Positions 30,923 to 39,642 are shown, numbered from the stretch's first letter. The stretch: 64,000 bases of DNA from Paracoccaceae bacterium (GCA_016938875.1 JAFGTV010000008.1:186001-250000), one strand, 5' to 3'. Program-made: numbers and translations. The notes: generated by a model not told the origin, from the sequence alone.

Positions 30923-32527
30923 TTAGGCGCCGCGAAGCGCGCGGCGCATGATCTTGCCCGTGGCGGTCATCGGCAGGCTGTCGGCGCGGATCACCTTGCG
31001 CGGGGCGACGTGGGGACTGACGTCGTCGCGCACTTTTTGGATCAGCGCGGCCTCGAGCCCGGTCCAGTCCGCACCCGCGCGCAGCACCACATGGGCCACG
31101 ACGATCTGGGTGCACAGCGGGTCGGGCTCGCCCACCACGGCGGCCATTACCACGTCGGGATGGCCAACGAGGCAGTTCTCGATCTCGGTCGGGCCGATGC
31201 GGTAGCCGGCAGAGGTGATCACGTCGTCATCGCGCGCGACATAGGTGAAATGGCCGCCCGCGTCGCAGACGCCCAGATCCCCCGTGCGCATCCAGTCGCC
31301 CGTGAATTTCGCGGCCGTTTTGTCCGGCAACCCCCAATAGTCCAGAAACATCGAGGCCGCGCCCCGGCGCACGGCGATCTCGCCGACCTCGCCCGGTGGC
31401 AACGGGGTGCCAGCCGCGTCGATCACCGCGACGTCAAATCCGGGCACCGCGCGTCCCATGCTGCCCGGCGGGGCCTGCATCAGCTCGGGCACGCAGGTCA
31501 GCACCAGGTTGCATTCGGTCTGGCCGTAGAATTCGCAGATCTCCAGCCCCAGTGCCGCGCGCCCCCAGGCCAGCAGATCCGCGCCCAGGCTTTCGCCGCC
31601 CGAGCCGACGCTGCGCAGTGTCACGCCGGGCGGCACCGCCACCTGGCGCATCAGCTTCAGCGCGGTGGGCGGCAGGAAAAGGTTGCGCACGCCCAACCGT
31701 TCGATCAGCGCCCAGGCGGCGTCGGCGTCGAATTTGCGCATCCGGCAGGCCACCAGCGGCACGCCGTAGTAGAGGCAGGGCATCGCCATATCCATCAGCC
31801 CGCCGATCCAGGCCCAGTCGGCGGGCGTCCAGCCGCAATCGCCCGGCTGCGGAAAACCGCGGTGGTGCAGCTCGACCGAGGGCAGGTGCCCGATCACGAA
31901 GCGATGGGCATGCAGCACCCCCTTGGGCGGGCCGGTGGTCCCCGAGGTATAGATCAGCACAGCCGGGTCCTCGGCCGCGGGGTCGCGTGGGGCGGCCAGG
32001 GGGTCGGCCGCGGCGATCTCGGCCCAGACATCGCGCGCGGAGCCGCCATTGATCGAAAACACCTCGGCCAGATCGGGGAGCTGCGCGCGCAGGGGGGCCA
32101 GTTTCCCGGCCCCTTCGGCATCGGTGACCACCAGTTTGGTGCCGCTGTCGGACAGCCGGTAGGCCAGCGCATCCGGCCCGAAGAGCGTAAAGAGCGGCAG
32201 CACCACCGCGCCCAGCTTCATCGCGGCGAAATGGGCGATCAGCACTGCGGGCGCCTGGGGCAACAGCACCGCCACCCGGTCGCCCGGCCCGATCCCCGCC
32301 CCGGCCAGGACCGAGGCCAGCCGGTCCGATGCCTGCTTGAGCGCGCCAAAGGTCCAGACCTTGTCGCCGTCGCTGGCGTCAATCACCGCGACGCGGTCGG
32401 GGTCCTCGGCCGCCCAGCTGTCGCAGCAGGCCACGGCGATGTTGAACCGCGCCGGGATGTCCCAGCGAAACCCCGCGCGCATCGCGTCCCAGTCGCGCTG
32501 GTCGGGCAACAGCCGGCGATCCTGCAT
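30923..32527 (-). CDS. AMP-dependent acyl-CoA synthetase
   Basis: A 534-residue adenylate-forming enzyme. Motifs: ATP P-loop YTSGTTGPPKGV, GQTECN, the TGDLG hinge and the C-terminal Lys in PMTATGKIMRRAL. It would activate a carboxylic acid to its CoA thioester via an acyl-AMP; the substrate is probably a short/medium or aromatic acid. Start 32527 (MQDRRLLP) has GGGGG six bases upstream; an in-frame ATG at 32539 is an alternative. A TGAAC-N4-GTTCA palindrome lies 19 bases upstream of the start, the same site as before ivd. Confidence 0.88.
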   Translation of the reverse strand: MQDRRLLPDQRDWDAMRAGFRWDIPARFNIAVACCDSWAAEDPDRVAVIDASDGDKVWTFGALKQASDRLASVLAGAGIGPGDRVAVLLPQAPAVLIAHFAAMKLGAVVLPLFTLFGPDALAYRLSDSGTKLVVTDAEGAGKLAPLRAQLPDLAEVFSINGGSARDVWAEIAAADPLAAPRDPAAEDPAVLIYTSGTTGPPKGVLHAHRFVIGHLPSVELHHRGFPQPGDCGWTPADWAWIGGLMDMAMPCLYYGVPLVACRMRKFDADAAWALIERLGVRNLFLPPTALKLMRQVAVPPGVTLRSVGSGGESLGADLLAWGRAALGLEICEFYGQTECNLVLTCVPELMQAPPGSMGRAVPGFDVAVIDAAGTPLPPGEVGEIAVRRGAASMFLDYWGLPDKTAAKFTGDWMRTGDLGVCDAGGHFTYVARDDDVITSAGYRIGPTEIENCLVGHPDVVMAAVVGEPDPLCTQIVVAHVVLRAGADWTGLEAALIQKVRDDVSPHVAPRKVIRADSLPMTATGKIMRRALRGA

Positions 32528-32545
32528 CAACGCCCCCATTGGAAA

Positions 32546-32559
32546 TGAACACCCGTTCA
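32546..32559. promoter_or_regulatory. palindromic operator upstream of the acyl-CoA synthetase gene
   Basis: TGAAC-ACCC-GTTCA, a perfect 5+5 inverted repeat with the same arms and spacing as the site upstream of ivd (24007). It lies in the short gap between the lipoprotein gene and the acyl-CoA synthetase start, in promoter position. A shared TetR-type regulator of acyl-CoA metabolism is inferred. Confidence 0.55.
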
Positions 32560-32583
32560 GTAACGCGCGCGCCGGGCCCCGTG

Positions 32584-33075
32584 TCAAGGCGCAGTGGCAG
32601 AGACCTGAAGCGGGCTGAGCGCGGTGAGTGGCAGATCCAGCGCACGCAAGGCGGCCAGTGACACAAGGCTGCCCGCGCCGGGGGCGGCGGCGCGCGGGCG
32701 CAGCTCTACCGCGACGGATTTGCCGCTGGCGGGATCGACCAGGCGGCCGGATTGGACCTGCGTCACCAGCGGGGTAAGCGCCCAAAACCCCGGATCGGCG
32801 GGATCGCCCAGGCTGGCCACCGTGGGGCCCAGCGCGCGATCGGCCGCAACAGGGGCGGCGGTGGCGGCGCGCCGCTCTGCCGGGGTGGTGGTATCAAAGG
32901 CCTCGGCGGTGCGGGCGTCGGGGGGCGGCGGTGGGGCGGTAATCGGGGTGGGGTCCATGGGCGGTGGCACGCCCGCGTCCCCCTCCCCGCCCAGAAACGG
33001 CAGTTGCAGCCCCGAACAGCCCGCCAGCGCCCCCAGCAGACCCACCCCCAGACCAAACCTGAACCGCTGCGCCAT
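32584..33075 (-). CDS. lipoprotein of unknown function
   Basis: A 163-residue protein with a lipoprotein signal (MAQRFRFGLGVGLLGALAGCSG, lipobox LAGC). The mature part has a Pro/Ala-rich linker (about residues 35-60) and a C-terminal domain with LGPTVASLGDPADPGFWALTPLVT and SGRLVDPASGKSVAVELRPR. Homologues in this group are often named D-galactarate dehydratase by transfer of a wrong annotation; I see no dehydratase motif. Start 33075 is the signal start. Same orientation as the acyl-CoA synthetase. Confidence 0.75.
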   Translation of the reverse strand: MAQRFRFGLGVGLLGALAGCSGLQLPFLGGEGDAGVPPPMDPTPITAPPPPPDARTAEAFDTTTPAERRAATAAPVAADRALGPTVASLGDPADPGFWALTPLVTQVQSGRLVDPASGKSVAVELRPRAAAPGAGSLVSLAALRALDLPLTALSPLQVSATAP

Positions 33076-33182
33076 CCGCCCGTCCCCCCATGCCTCTTGC
33101 AGCCTAGCCGCGCCCTGCGCGCGGTTCAACTCTGCCCGATCCGCGCTTGCCGTGGCGCCGCCCCCCGCTTAGGTTCTGCGAC

Positions 33183-34196
33183 ATGATGAACCAGCCTCCC
33201 CTGATCGACCCGTTCGCCCGCGCGATCACCTATTTGCGCGTGTCGGTCACCGATCGGTGCGATTTTCGCTGTGTCTATTGCATGGCCGAAAACATGACCT
33301 TTTTGCCGAAAAAGGATCTGCTGACGCTGGAGGAATTGGACCGGCTGTGTTCCGCCTTTGTCGGCCTTGGCGTGCGCAAGCTGCGCATTACCGGGGGCGA
33401 GCCGCTGGTGCGGCGCGATATCATGACATTTTTCAACGCCATGGCCCGGCACCTGCAAAGCGGCGCGCTGGAGGAACTGACGCTGACCACCAACGGCTCG
33501 CAACTGGAAAAATTCGCCCCCGCCCTGGCCGCGGCCGGGGTGCGGCGGGTCAATATCAGCCTCGATACGCTGGATGCCGACAAATTCGCCCGCGTCACCC
33601 GCTGGGGACGCCTGGACCAGGTGATGCGCGGGATCGATGCCGCCCAGGCCGCCGGGCTGCGGGTCAAGATCAATACCGTGGCGCTCAAGGGCTTCAACGA
33701 GGCGGAACTCTTCACCCTGGTGGACTGGTGCGCGGGGCGCGACATGGACCTGACCCTGATCGAGGTCATGCCGATGGGCGATCTGGGCAACGAGGACCGC
33801 GTCGGGCAATACTGGTCCCTCAAAGAGGTGCGCGCGCATCTTGCACAGCGCTATACCCTGACCGACCTGGCCGAACGCACAGGCGGGCCAGCGCGCTATG
33901 TCCGGCTGTCAGAGACCGGCCAGAAGATCGGCTTTATCACGCCGCTCAGCCATAATTTCTGCGAAAGCTGCAACCGGGTGCGGCTGACTTGCACGGGGGA
34001 TCTGTTCATGTGCCTGGGGCAAGAGGACCGCGCCGATCTGCGCGCCCCCCTGCGGGCCCATCCCGACGACGACGCACCCTTGCTGGATGCAATCCGCAGC
34101 GCCATCGCGGCCAAGCCCAAGGGCCACGATTTCGACTATTCCCGCCAGCGCCCCGATGGCCAGGTCAGCCGCCACATGAGCCACACGGGCGGCTAG
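33183..34196 (+). CDS. moaA: GTP 3',8-cyclase of molybdopterin synthesis
   Basis: A 337-residue radical-SAM enzyme that starts molybdenum cofactor synthesis. The radical-SAM cluster Cys are C26, C30 and C33 ([11 protein letters not shown]); the second 4Fe-4S site is in [17 protein letters not shown]; the protein ends in the conserved GG (SHTGG). Start 33183 (MMNQ) with an alternative ATG three bases in. It stands alone here, divergent from the lipoprotein gene. Confidence 0.96.
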   Translation: MMNQPPLIDPFARAITYLRVSVTDRCDFRCVYCMAENMTFLPKKDLLTLEELDRLCSAFVGLGVRKLRITGGEPLVRRDIMTFFNAMARHLQSGALEELTLTTNGSQLEKFAPALAAAGVRRVNISLDTLDADKFARVTRWGRLDQVMRGIDAAQAAGLRVKINTVALKGFNEAELFTLVDWCAGRDMDLTLIEVMPMGDLGNEDRVGQYWSLKEVRAHLAQRYTLTDLAERTGGPARYVRLSETGQKIGFITPLSHNFCESCNRVRLTCTGDLFMCLGQEDRADLRAPLRAHPDDDAPLLDAIRSAIAAKPKGHDFDYSRQRPDGQVSRHMSHTGG

Positions 34197-34205
34197 AGGC
34201 GCGCC

Positions 34206-34478
34206 TCAGCCCCGGCCCAGCGCGAACAGCCGCCCCGTGCGCAGCCGCACCTTGGGCTGGCGCCGCCACAACAGCGGCAGCCGGATCGACGAGGACAGCG
34301 GCGTCGGGCGGTCGGTGCGCAGCGCCGTCCGCGACCCGCCTTCGGACAACGTCGCAAGGCCGAAGAAATCCGAAAACGGCGTCGCGCCCCTCTCGGCCAG
34401 GCTCCAGCGGTAATCGCTCATCACGAGGTTGGTCTTGATAATGCTCCGGGGGAAGCGGTCATAGGCGGGGGCCGTCAT
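34206..34478 (-). CDS. small hypothetical protein
   Basis: A 90-residue protein, MTAPAYDRFPRSIIKTNLV..., with a conserved-looking stretch DYRWSLAERGATPFSDFFGLATL and a basic C-terminus (RRQPKVRLRTGR). No known motif. It runs convergently to moaA and has the local base composition; a compact ORF with Met start and clear sequence bias suggests it is real, but I cannot assign it. Confidence 0.5.
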   Translation of the reverse strand: MTAPAYDRFPRSIIKTNLVMSDYRWSLAERGATPFSDFFGLATLSEGGSRTALRTDRPTPLSSSIRLPLLWRRQPKVRLRTGRLFALGRG

Positions 34479-34601
34479 GTGTTGTTCCTCTCACTTGCGC
34501 CCAACAGGGTTGGCCAGCAGCTTAGCGCAGCCCTGCCCGCCCGACCAGTTGCACCATCACCGCAGGGGCCGACCGCGCAAACGACCGGCCCGCGCGCGGT
34601 C

Positions 34602-35972
34602 CTAGCCCAGCACGCCCCGGACCGCCTTGACGGTCGCGGCCACCACCTGGTCAGCCTCTTGCCGGCTCAGGCACAGCGGCGGGGCAAAGCCCAGGATGTC
34701 GCCCTGGGGCATGGCCCGCGCAATGACCCCGTCGGCGACCATGGCCGCGGCCACCGCCCCCGCGGTCTTGCCCACCGGCGCGAAAAAGCGCCGCGCGGCC
34801 TTGTCCTCGACCAGCTCGACAGCGCACAGCATCCCCGCGCCGCGCACCTCGCCCACATGGGGATGCCCGCCCAGCGCATCGCGCATCGCACCCACGAAAT
34901 AGGCCCCCGTATCGGCGGCGTTCTGCACCAGCCCCAGCTTGTCCACCAGCTTGAGGTTGGCGACCGCGGCGGCGGCGCCGATCGGGTGCGCCGAATAGGT
35001 CCAGCCATGGCCGATCGGACCGTTCTCGTCGGTGCCCTGCTCCAAAACCTTCCACATCCGGTCCGACACGATGGACCCCGACAACGGCGCATAGGCCGAG
35101 GTCAGACCCTTGGCGATGGTCATCAGATCAGGCTTCAGCCCGTAATGGTCGGACCCGAACATGCTGCCCAGCCGGCCGAACCCGGTGACTACCTCGTCGG
35201 CGATCAGCAGGATGTCGTGACGCTCCAGGATCGGCGTGATCGCCTGCCAATAGCCCGCAGGCGGCGGCACGATGCCCCCGGTGCCCAGCAACGGCTCGGC
35301 GATAAAGGCCGCGATCGTGTCGGCCCCCTCGCGTTCGATCATCGCCTCCAGCTCGGCGGCACAATGGGCCACGAAATCGGCCTCGGACATGTCCAGATCA
35401 TCGCGGCGATAGTAATAGGGCGCCTCGGTGTGCAGCACCTGCGCCAGCGGCAGATCGAACTTGGCATGGAACAGCCCCAGCCCGGTCAAAGATCCGGTCA
35501 TCAGACCCGACCCGTGATAGCCGCGCCAACGGCTGATGATCTTCTTTTTCTCTGGGCGGCCCAGGATGTTGTTGTAATACCAGACCAGTTTGATGTTGGT
35601 CTCGTTCGCATCCGACCCGCCCAGACCGAAATAGACCTTGGACATGTGATCGGGTGCGCGGTCCATCACCATCTTGGCCAGGGTGATGCTGGCCTCGGTC
35701 CCGTGGCCGACATAGGCATGGTAATAGGCCAGCTCGCGGGCCTGCTCGGCGATGGCCTCGGCGATCTCGGTCCGGCCATAGCCGACGTTCACACAGTAAA
35801 GCCCGGCAAAGGCATCCAGCAGACGATTGCCCTCGCGGTCCTCGATGAAACAGCCCTCGCCGCCGGTGACCACCCGTTGCGGCGCCTCGCCGCGCGCGAA
35901 TTGCGCCAGATGGGTCGAGGGGTGGAAGAAGTTCTCCCGGTCCCACTGCTCCAGCATGTCGTTCTTCAGCAT
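34602..35972 (-). CDS. class III PLP-dependent aminotransferase
   Basis: A 456-residue fold-type I transaminase (omega-aminotransferase group). PLP lysine in KPDLMTIAKGLTSAYAPLSG; the diagnostic ADEVVTGFGRLG and GGSDANETNIKLVWYY are present. Such enzymes move the amino group of diamines or amino acids to pyruvate or 2-oxoglutarate. Start 35972 (MLKNDMLEQWDRE) is the usual N-terminus; the frame is open upstream but not conserved. Divergent from the creatinase-type hydrolase and ArgE-like deacylase genes, which suggests one catabolic unit. Confidence 0.88.
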   Translation of the reverse strand: MLKNDMLEQWDRENFFHPSTHLAQFARGEAPQRVVTGGEGCFIEDREGNRLLDAFAGLYCVNVGYGRTEIAEAIAEQARELAYYHAYVGHGTEASITLAKMVMDRAPDHMSKVYFGLGGSDANETNIKLVWYYNNILGRPEKKKIISRWRGYHGSGLMTGSLTGLGLFHAKFDLPLAQVLHTEAPYYYRRDDLDMSEADFVAHCAAELEAMIEREGADTIAAFIAEPLLGTGGIVPPPAGYWQAITPILERHDILLIADEVVTGFGRLGSMFGSDHYGLKPDLMTIAKGLTSAYAPLSGSIVSDRMWKVLEQGTDENGPIGHGWTYSAHPIGAAAAVANLKLVDKLGLVQNAADTGAYFVGAMRDALGGHPHVGEVRGAGMLCAVELVEDKAARRFFAPVGKTAGAVAAAMVADGVIARAMPQGDILGFAPPLCLSRQEADQVVAATVKAVRGVLG

Positions 35973-36364
35973 CGGCCTTGTCCTTTTGCTCGGGGCCGCG
36001 GCGTGCGGATCACGCGCGCCCCTGCCCTTCTTCTGGTTCAAAATATCCCCGCCGGAGGCATCCCGCCCCCGCCGCAGCCCCGCCGTCAGGGCGATGCGCC
36101 CCGTCAGCCCCTGCGTGACCGGCGCAGACATACCGCGATTCACCCAAGGTCTCCACCCCCGGCCCCGGACCCGATGCCCGAATTCGCGCCAAACCCTTGT
36201 CGCTCCTGTCTCCTTTGGCGTCGCCCCCGGCCCCGCGCTTGACGACCGACGCCGCCATCCTGTCAGATGAAACAGCCCCGCGATCCCGGCCGATCCCCGG
36301 CCCGCGGGCGGGGCGCAGCCAACGTTCACCATGCCCCCGGCACACCCAGCAGGAGCCGCCCCAG
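35973..36364. other. 392-base divergent intergenic region
   Basis: It must hold the promoters for the leftward aminotransferase and the rightward hydrolase genes. The only repeat I see is a copy of the dispersed element at 36027-36060. A TTGACG motif at 36240 could be a -35 element on the plus strand but I find no good matching -10 box. No palindromic operator stood out. Confidence 0.5.
36027..36060 (-). repeat. dispersed intergenic repeat, divergent copy
   Basis: On the minus strand it reads GCCTCCGGCGGGGATATTTTG then AACCAGAAGAAG, the same tail (GGATATTTT-GACC-like-AGAAGAAG) as the copies at 24593 and 30848, with a different G-rich front. It lies 55 bases upstream of the aminotransferase start. 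Confidence 0.55.
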
Positions 36365-37579
36365 ATGACCGATGAAATCGTCCAGTTCGGCCATGCCGCC
36401 GCGGGCCGCGCGCCGTTTTCCCTGGGCGAGTACCAGCGCCGCCTGGGCAAGGTGCGCCGCGCGATGGAGGATCGCGGGATCGACGTACTCTTCATCGAGG
36501 ATCCCTCGAACATGGCCTGGCTGACCGGCTATGACGGCTGGTCGTTCTATGTGCACCAGGGTGTGCTGATCTTTCACGACGCCGACCCGATGTGGTGGGG
36601 CCGCGCGCAGGATGCCAATGGCGCGGTGCGCACGGTCTGGATGGCCGGGGCGCATATCCTGCATTACGCCGACAATTACGTGCAATCGCGCGACCGCCAC
36701 CCGATGCAGCACCTGGGCACCATCCTGCACGACCTGGGCTACGCCGCCCGGCGGATCGGCGTCGAGATGGACAATTACTACTTTTCCGCCAAGGCCTACG
36801 TCACGCTTTGCGACGCCCTGCCCCAGGCGGAACTGGTGGATGCCACCGCGCTGGTCAACTGGCAGCGGACGGTGAAATCGGCCGAAGAGCTGGACTTCAT
36901 GCGCCGTGCGGCGCGCATCTCGGAAAAGATCATCGACGGCGTGGTGGAGCGGATCGAACCGGGCCTGCCCAAGAACGAGCTGGTGGCCGAAATCTACCGC
37001 GACGCGCTGCGCGGCATCGACGGCGACTGGGGCGATTATCCCGCGATCGTGCCGCTCTTGCCCTCGGGGCCGGATGCGGCGGCCTCTCACCTGACCTGGG
37101 ACGGGCGCAAGTTTGCCAGCGGCGAGGCCACGTTTTTCGAGGTGTCGGGCTGTTACCGGCGCTATCACGCGCCGTTTTGCCGGACCGTGTTCCTGGGCAC
37201 GCCCCCCGATTACCTGCGCGCCGCCGAGGCCGCCCTGCTGGAGGGGATCGAGGCGGGCCTGTCGGCCGCGCGCGCCGGCAACCGCGCCGCCGATGTGGCC
37301 AACGCCCTGGCCGCCCCGCTGGAACGCGCCGGGATCGAGCGCGGCGCGCGCTGCGGCTATCCCATCGGGCTGAGCTATCCGCCCGACTGGGGCGAGCGGA
37401 CGATCTCGTTCCGCGCCGAGGATGACACCGTGCTGCAAGAGGGGATGACCTTTCACTTCATGCCCGGCCTGTGGATGGAAAACTGGGGCCTCGAAATCAC
37501 CGAGCCGATCGTGATACGCGCCGATGGCCCGGCGCACTGCCTGTGCGACCGCCCGCGCCAGCTCTACGTCAAACCGTGA
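36365..37579 (+). CDS. creatinase-type M24-family hydrolase (ectoine hydrolase-like)
   Basis: A 404-residue pita-bread fold protein. The metal-binding Asp pair of aminopeptidase P is missing: the position has ATFFEVSGCYRRYHAPFCRT, with a His as in creatinase and in ectoine hydrolase (DoeA), and GYPIGLSYPPDWGERTISFR near the C-terminus. So a metal-free C-N hydrolase of a creatine- or ectoine-like cyclic substrate is likely. It overlaps the ArgE-like gene by one base (TGATG) and is divergent from a class III aminotransferase; no ectoine biosynthesis genes are in the window. Confidence 0.82.
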   Translation: MTDEIVQFGHAAAGRAPFSLGEYQRRLGKVRRAMEDRGIDVLFIEDPSNMAWLTGYDGWSFYVHQGVLIFHDADPMWWGRAQDANGAVRTVWMAGAHILHYADNYVQSRDRHPMQHLGTILHDLGYAARRIGVEMDNYYFSAKAYVTLCDALPQAELVDATALVNWQRTVKSAEELDFMRRAARISEKIIDGVVERIEPGLPKNELVAEIYRDALRGIDGDWGDYPAIVPLLPSGPDAAASHLTWDGRKFASGEATFFEVSGCYRRYHAPFCRTVFLGTPPDYLRAAEAALLEGIEAGLSAARAGNRAADVANALAAPLERAGIERGARCGYPIGLSYPPDWGERTISFRAEDDTVLQEGMTFHFMPGLWMENWGLEITEPIVIRADGPAHCLCDRPRQLYVKP

Positions 37580-38763
37580 TGGGCAGTCTGGAGCAAACCC
37601 GCGCGATCCTGGCCGACCTGGTGGCGTTTCCCACCGTGTCGTCGGAGTCGAACCTGGAAATGATCGTCCATATCGCGGCGCTCCTGGGCGAGTTGGGCGC
37701 GCGGGTCGATCTTTTTCATGACCCAGGCGGGCACAAGGCCAACCTCTTTGCCACGCTGGGCCCTGCGGATGCACCGGGGGGGATCGTGCTGTCGGGGCAC
37801 ACGGATGTGGTGCCGGTCACCGATCAGGACTGGTCCAGCGACCCGTTTGTGTTGCGCGAATCGGATGGCCGGCTCTACGGGCGCGGCACCTGCGACATGA
37901 AGGGGTTCATCGCCGCCACCCTGGCCATGGCGCCGCATTTTGCCGCGCTGGATCTCAAACGCCCGCTGCATTTCGCCTTTACCCATGACGAAGAGGTCGG
38001 CTGTTTGGGCGGTCAGGCGCTGGTGGCCGAACTGGCCGCGCGCGGCCAGCGCCCCGCCATCGCCCTGATCGGCGAACCCACCGGCATGAGGATCGTCGAG
38101 GCGCATAAGGGCTGTTGCGAATACACCGTCGCGTTTCACGGGCTGGAGGGGCACGGATCGAACCCGCCCGCAGGGGTCAATGCCGCCGAGGCCGCCGTGC
38201 GCTATGTCGCGCGCCTGCTGGACCTGGCCGAGGATCTGAAACACCGCGCCCCCGCCGACAGCCCGTTTCAGCCGCCCTGGACCACGATCAACCTGGGCAA
38301 GATCGCCGGCGGCCATACCCATAACGTGATCCCCGGCCGCGCCGAGGTCGCCTGGGAAATGCGCCCCGTTCAGGCCGCCGACCGCGCCTTTGTCACCGAT
38401 CAGATGGACCGCCATGTCGCGGACACGCTGCTGCCCGCGATGCGCGCCGTCGATCCGGGGGCCGATATCGTCACCCAGGTGATCGGCGAGGTTGCCGGGC
38501 TGGACCCGATGCCCGACAGCGCCGCGCGCGCCCTGCTGGCCGAGCTGACCGGACAGCACGGTGCCGAAACCGCCCCCTTTTCGACCGAGGCGGGCCTGTT
38601 TCAATCGCTGGGCTGCGCGGCGGCGGTTTGCGGCCCCGGCTTCATCGCCCAGGCGCATAAACCCGACGAATACATCAGCTTTGAGCAGTTGAACCAATGC
38701 CTGGCCATGCTGCGCGGGCTGGCCGACGTGCTGACCCGTCCGGCCCCGGCAGACCCGGCCTAG
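37579..38763 (+). CDS. ArgE/M20-family N-acyl-amino-acid deacylase
   Basis: A 394-residue M20 peptidase-family enzyme. Metal-binding motifs are SGHTDVVPV, GRGTCDMKGF and THDEEVGCLGG; the dimerisation lid starts with EPTGMRIVEAHKG. It would remove an acetyl group from an amino acid such as N-acetylornithine or the product of the neighbouring hydrolase. Start 37579 shares a base with the upstream stop. The standard doe/eut deacetylase is of a different fold, so this set is not simply the known ectoine pathway. Confidence 0.9.
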   Translation: MGSLEQTRAILADLVAFPTVSSESNLEMIVHIAALLGELGARVDLFHDPGGHKANLFATLGPADAPGGIVLSGHTDVVPVTDQDWSSDPFVLRESDGRLYGRGTCDMKGFIAATLAMAPHFAALDLKRPLHFAFTHDEEVGCLGGQALVAELAARGQRPAIALIGEPTGMRIVEAHKGCCEYTVAFHGLEGHGSNPPAGVNAAEAAVRYVARLLDLAEDLKHRAPADSPFQPPWTTINLGKIAGGHTHNVIPGRAEVAWEMRPVQAADRAFVTDQMDRHVADTLLPAMRAVDPGADIVTQVIGEVAGLDPMPDSAARALLAELTGQHGAETAPFSTEAGLFQSLGCAAAVCGPGFIAQAHKPDEYISFEQLNQCLAMLRGLADVLTRPAPADPA

Positions 38764-39134
38764 ACCGGGTTTTGCGCGCCCGCGAAGTAGACCAGCCGCC
38801 CGGCATCGTCGAAAATCGGACGGATTCGCAGCCGGTTGACAAAGGGCGTGCCATCCTTGCGGTAGTTCAGGATGTCGATGGTGAACGGCGTCTGGGCGCG
38901 CAACGCATGGCGGATCGCCTCGACCGCATGGGGATCGGTGCCGGGCCCCTGTAAAAAGCGGCAGTTGCGGCCGACCGCCTCTTCCAGGCTATAGCCGGTC
39001 TGACGCTCGAACTCTTCGCTGACATAGATCATCGGGTTGTCCGGCAGCGAGGGATCCGAGATCACCACGCTCATCTCCTGCTCGTCACGATCCAGCAGCG
39101 CGCGCGCCTCTTCGACCGACAGGTTGTTTTTCAT
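38760..39134 (-). CDS. short LOV blue-light photoreceptor
   Basis: A 124-residue protein made almost only of one LOV (PAS) domain. The photoactive Cys is C58 in GRNCRFLQG; other flavin-contact elements are SDPSLPDNPMIYVSEEFERQTG, DILNYRKDGTPFVNRLRIRP and the Gln near 121 in YFAGAQNPV. There is no effector domain, as in the short DsLOV of Dinoroseobacter shibae, which it resembles closely. It should bind FMN and form a Cys adduct in blue light. Its stop overlaps the ArgE-like gene end (convergent) by four bases. Confidence 0.92.
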   Translation of the reverse strand: MKNNLSVEEARALLDRDEQEMSVVISDPSLPDNPMIYVSEEFERQTGYSLEEAVGRNCRFLQGPGTDPHAVEAIRHALRAQTPFTIDILNYRKDGTPFVNRLRIRPIFDDAGRLVYFAGAQNPV

Positions 39135-39247
39135 CGACCAGCCCCTTTTCCGTGTCGCGCTCAACATAACCACCCGGCCCGCCGCGCTGCAACATCAAGC
39201 CTGCGCCAGCAGTGAAACCCGCTCTGGACGCAGCCCCTCCCTTTTCT

Positions 39248-39267
39248 TATATCTTTTGTAAGATATA
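39248..39267. promoter_or_regulatory. 8+8 AT-rich palindrome upstream of the SUF-type gene
   Basis: TATATCTT-TTGT-AAGATATA, a perfect dyad in otherwise GC-rich DNA, four bases before the GGAG ribosome site of the next gene and 114 bases from the divergent LOV gene. It could be an operator (Rrf2/IscR- or GntR-type in style) or an RNA stem that covers the start; I cannot tell which. Confidence 0.45.
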
Positions 39268-39279
39268 GCAGGAGCTCCC

Positions 39280-39642
39280 ATGTCCGAGCCGCAGGAAAAG
39301 CTTGAGGGCACCCCCCTCATCAAGCCGTCATCCACCGATCACCCGCTTTACGACCAGATCGTCGAGGCGTGCCGCACGGTCTATGATCCCGAAATCCCGG
39401 TGAACATCTATGACCTGGGCCTGATTTACACGATCGAGATCGACGACGAGAACGCGGTGCGGATCGCCATGACCCTGACCGCGCCGGGCTGCCCGGTGGC
39501 CGGCGAAATGCCGGGCTGGCTGGCCGAGGCGGTCGAACCCGTGGCCGGCGTGAAAGAGGTCGATGTCGAGATCACCTGGGATCCGCCCTGGGGCATGGAC
39601 ATGATGTCCGACGAGGCCCGGCTGGAACTGGGCTTCATGTAA
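39280..39642 (+). CDS. SUF-type Fe-S assembly factor (DUF59/SufT family)
   Basis: A 120-residue protein of the DUF59/PaaD-SufT family, which helps mature Fe-S proteins. The signature VYDPEIPVNIYDLGLIY and TLTAPGCPVAGEMPGWL with the conserved Cys are clear. The first 25 residues (MSEPQEKLEG...) form a disordered extension. Followed by a 205-base gap and an IscA-family gene, so both serve Fe-S assembly, perhaps in separate units. Confidence 0.88.
   Translation: MSEPQEKLEGTPLIKPSSTDHPLYDQIVEACRTVYDPEIPVNIYDLGLIYTIEIDDENAVRIAMTLTAPGCPVAGEMPGWLAEAVEPVAGVKEVDVEITWDPPWGMDMMSDEARLELGFM

Noticed and set aside
34196-34207. GAGGCGCGCCTC palindrome as a terminator between moaA and the small convergent gene
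   Set aside because: A self-complementary 12-mer without loop and with no T-run; it overlaps both stop codons.
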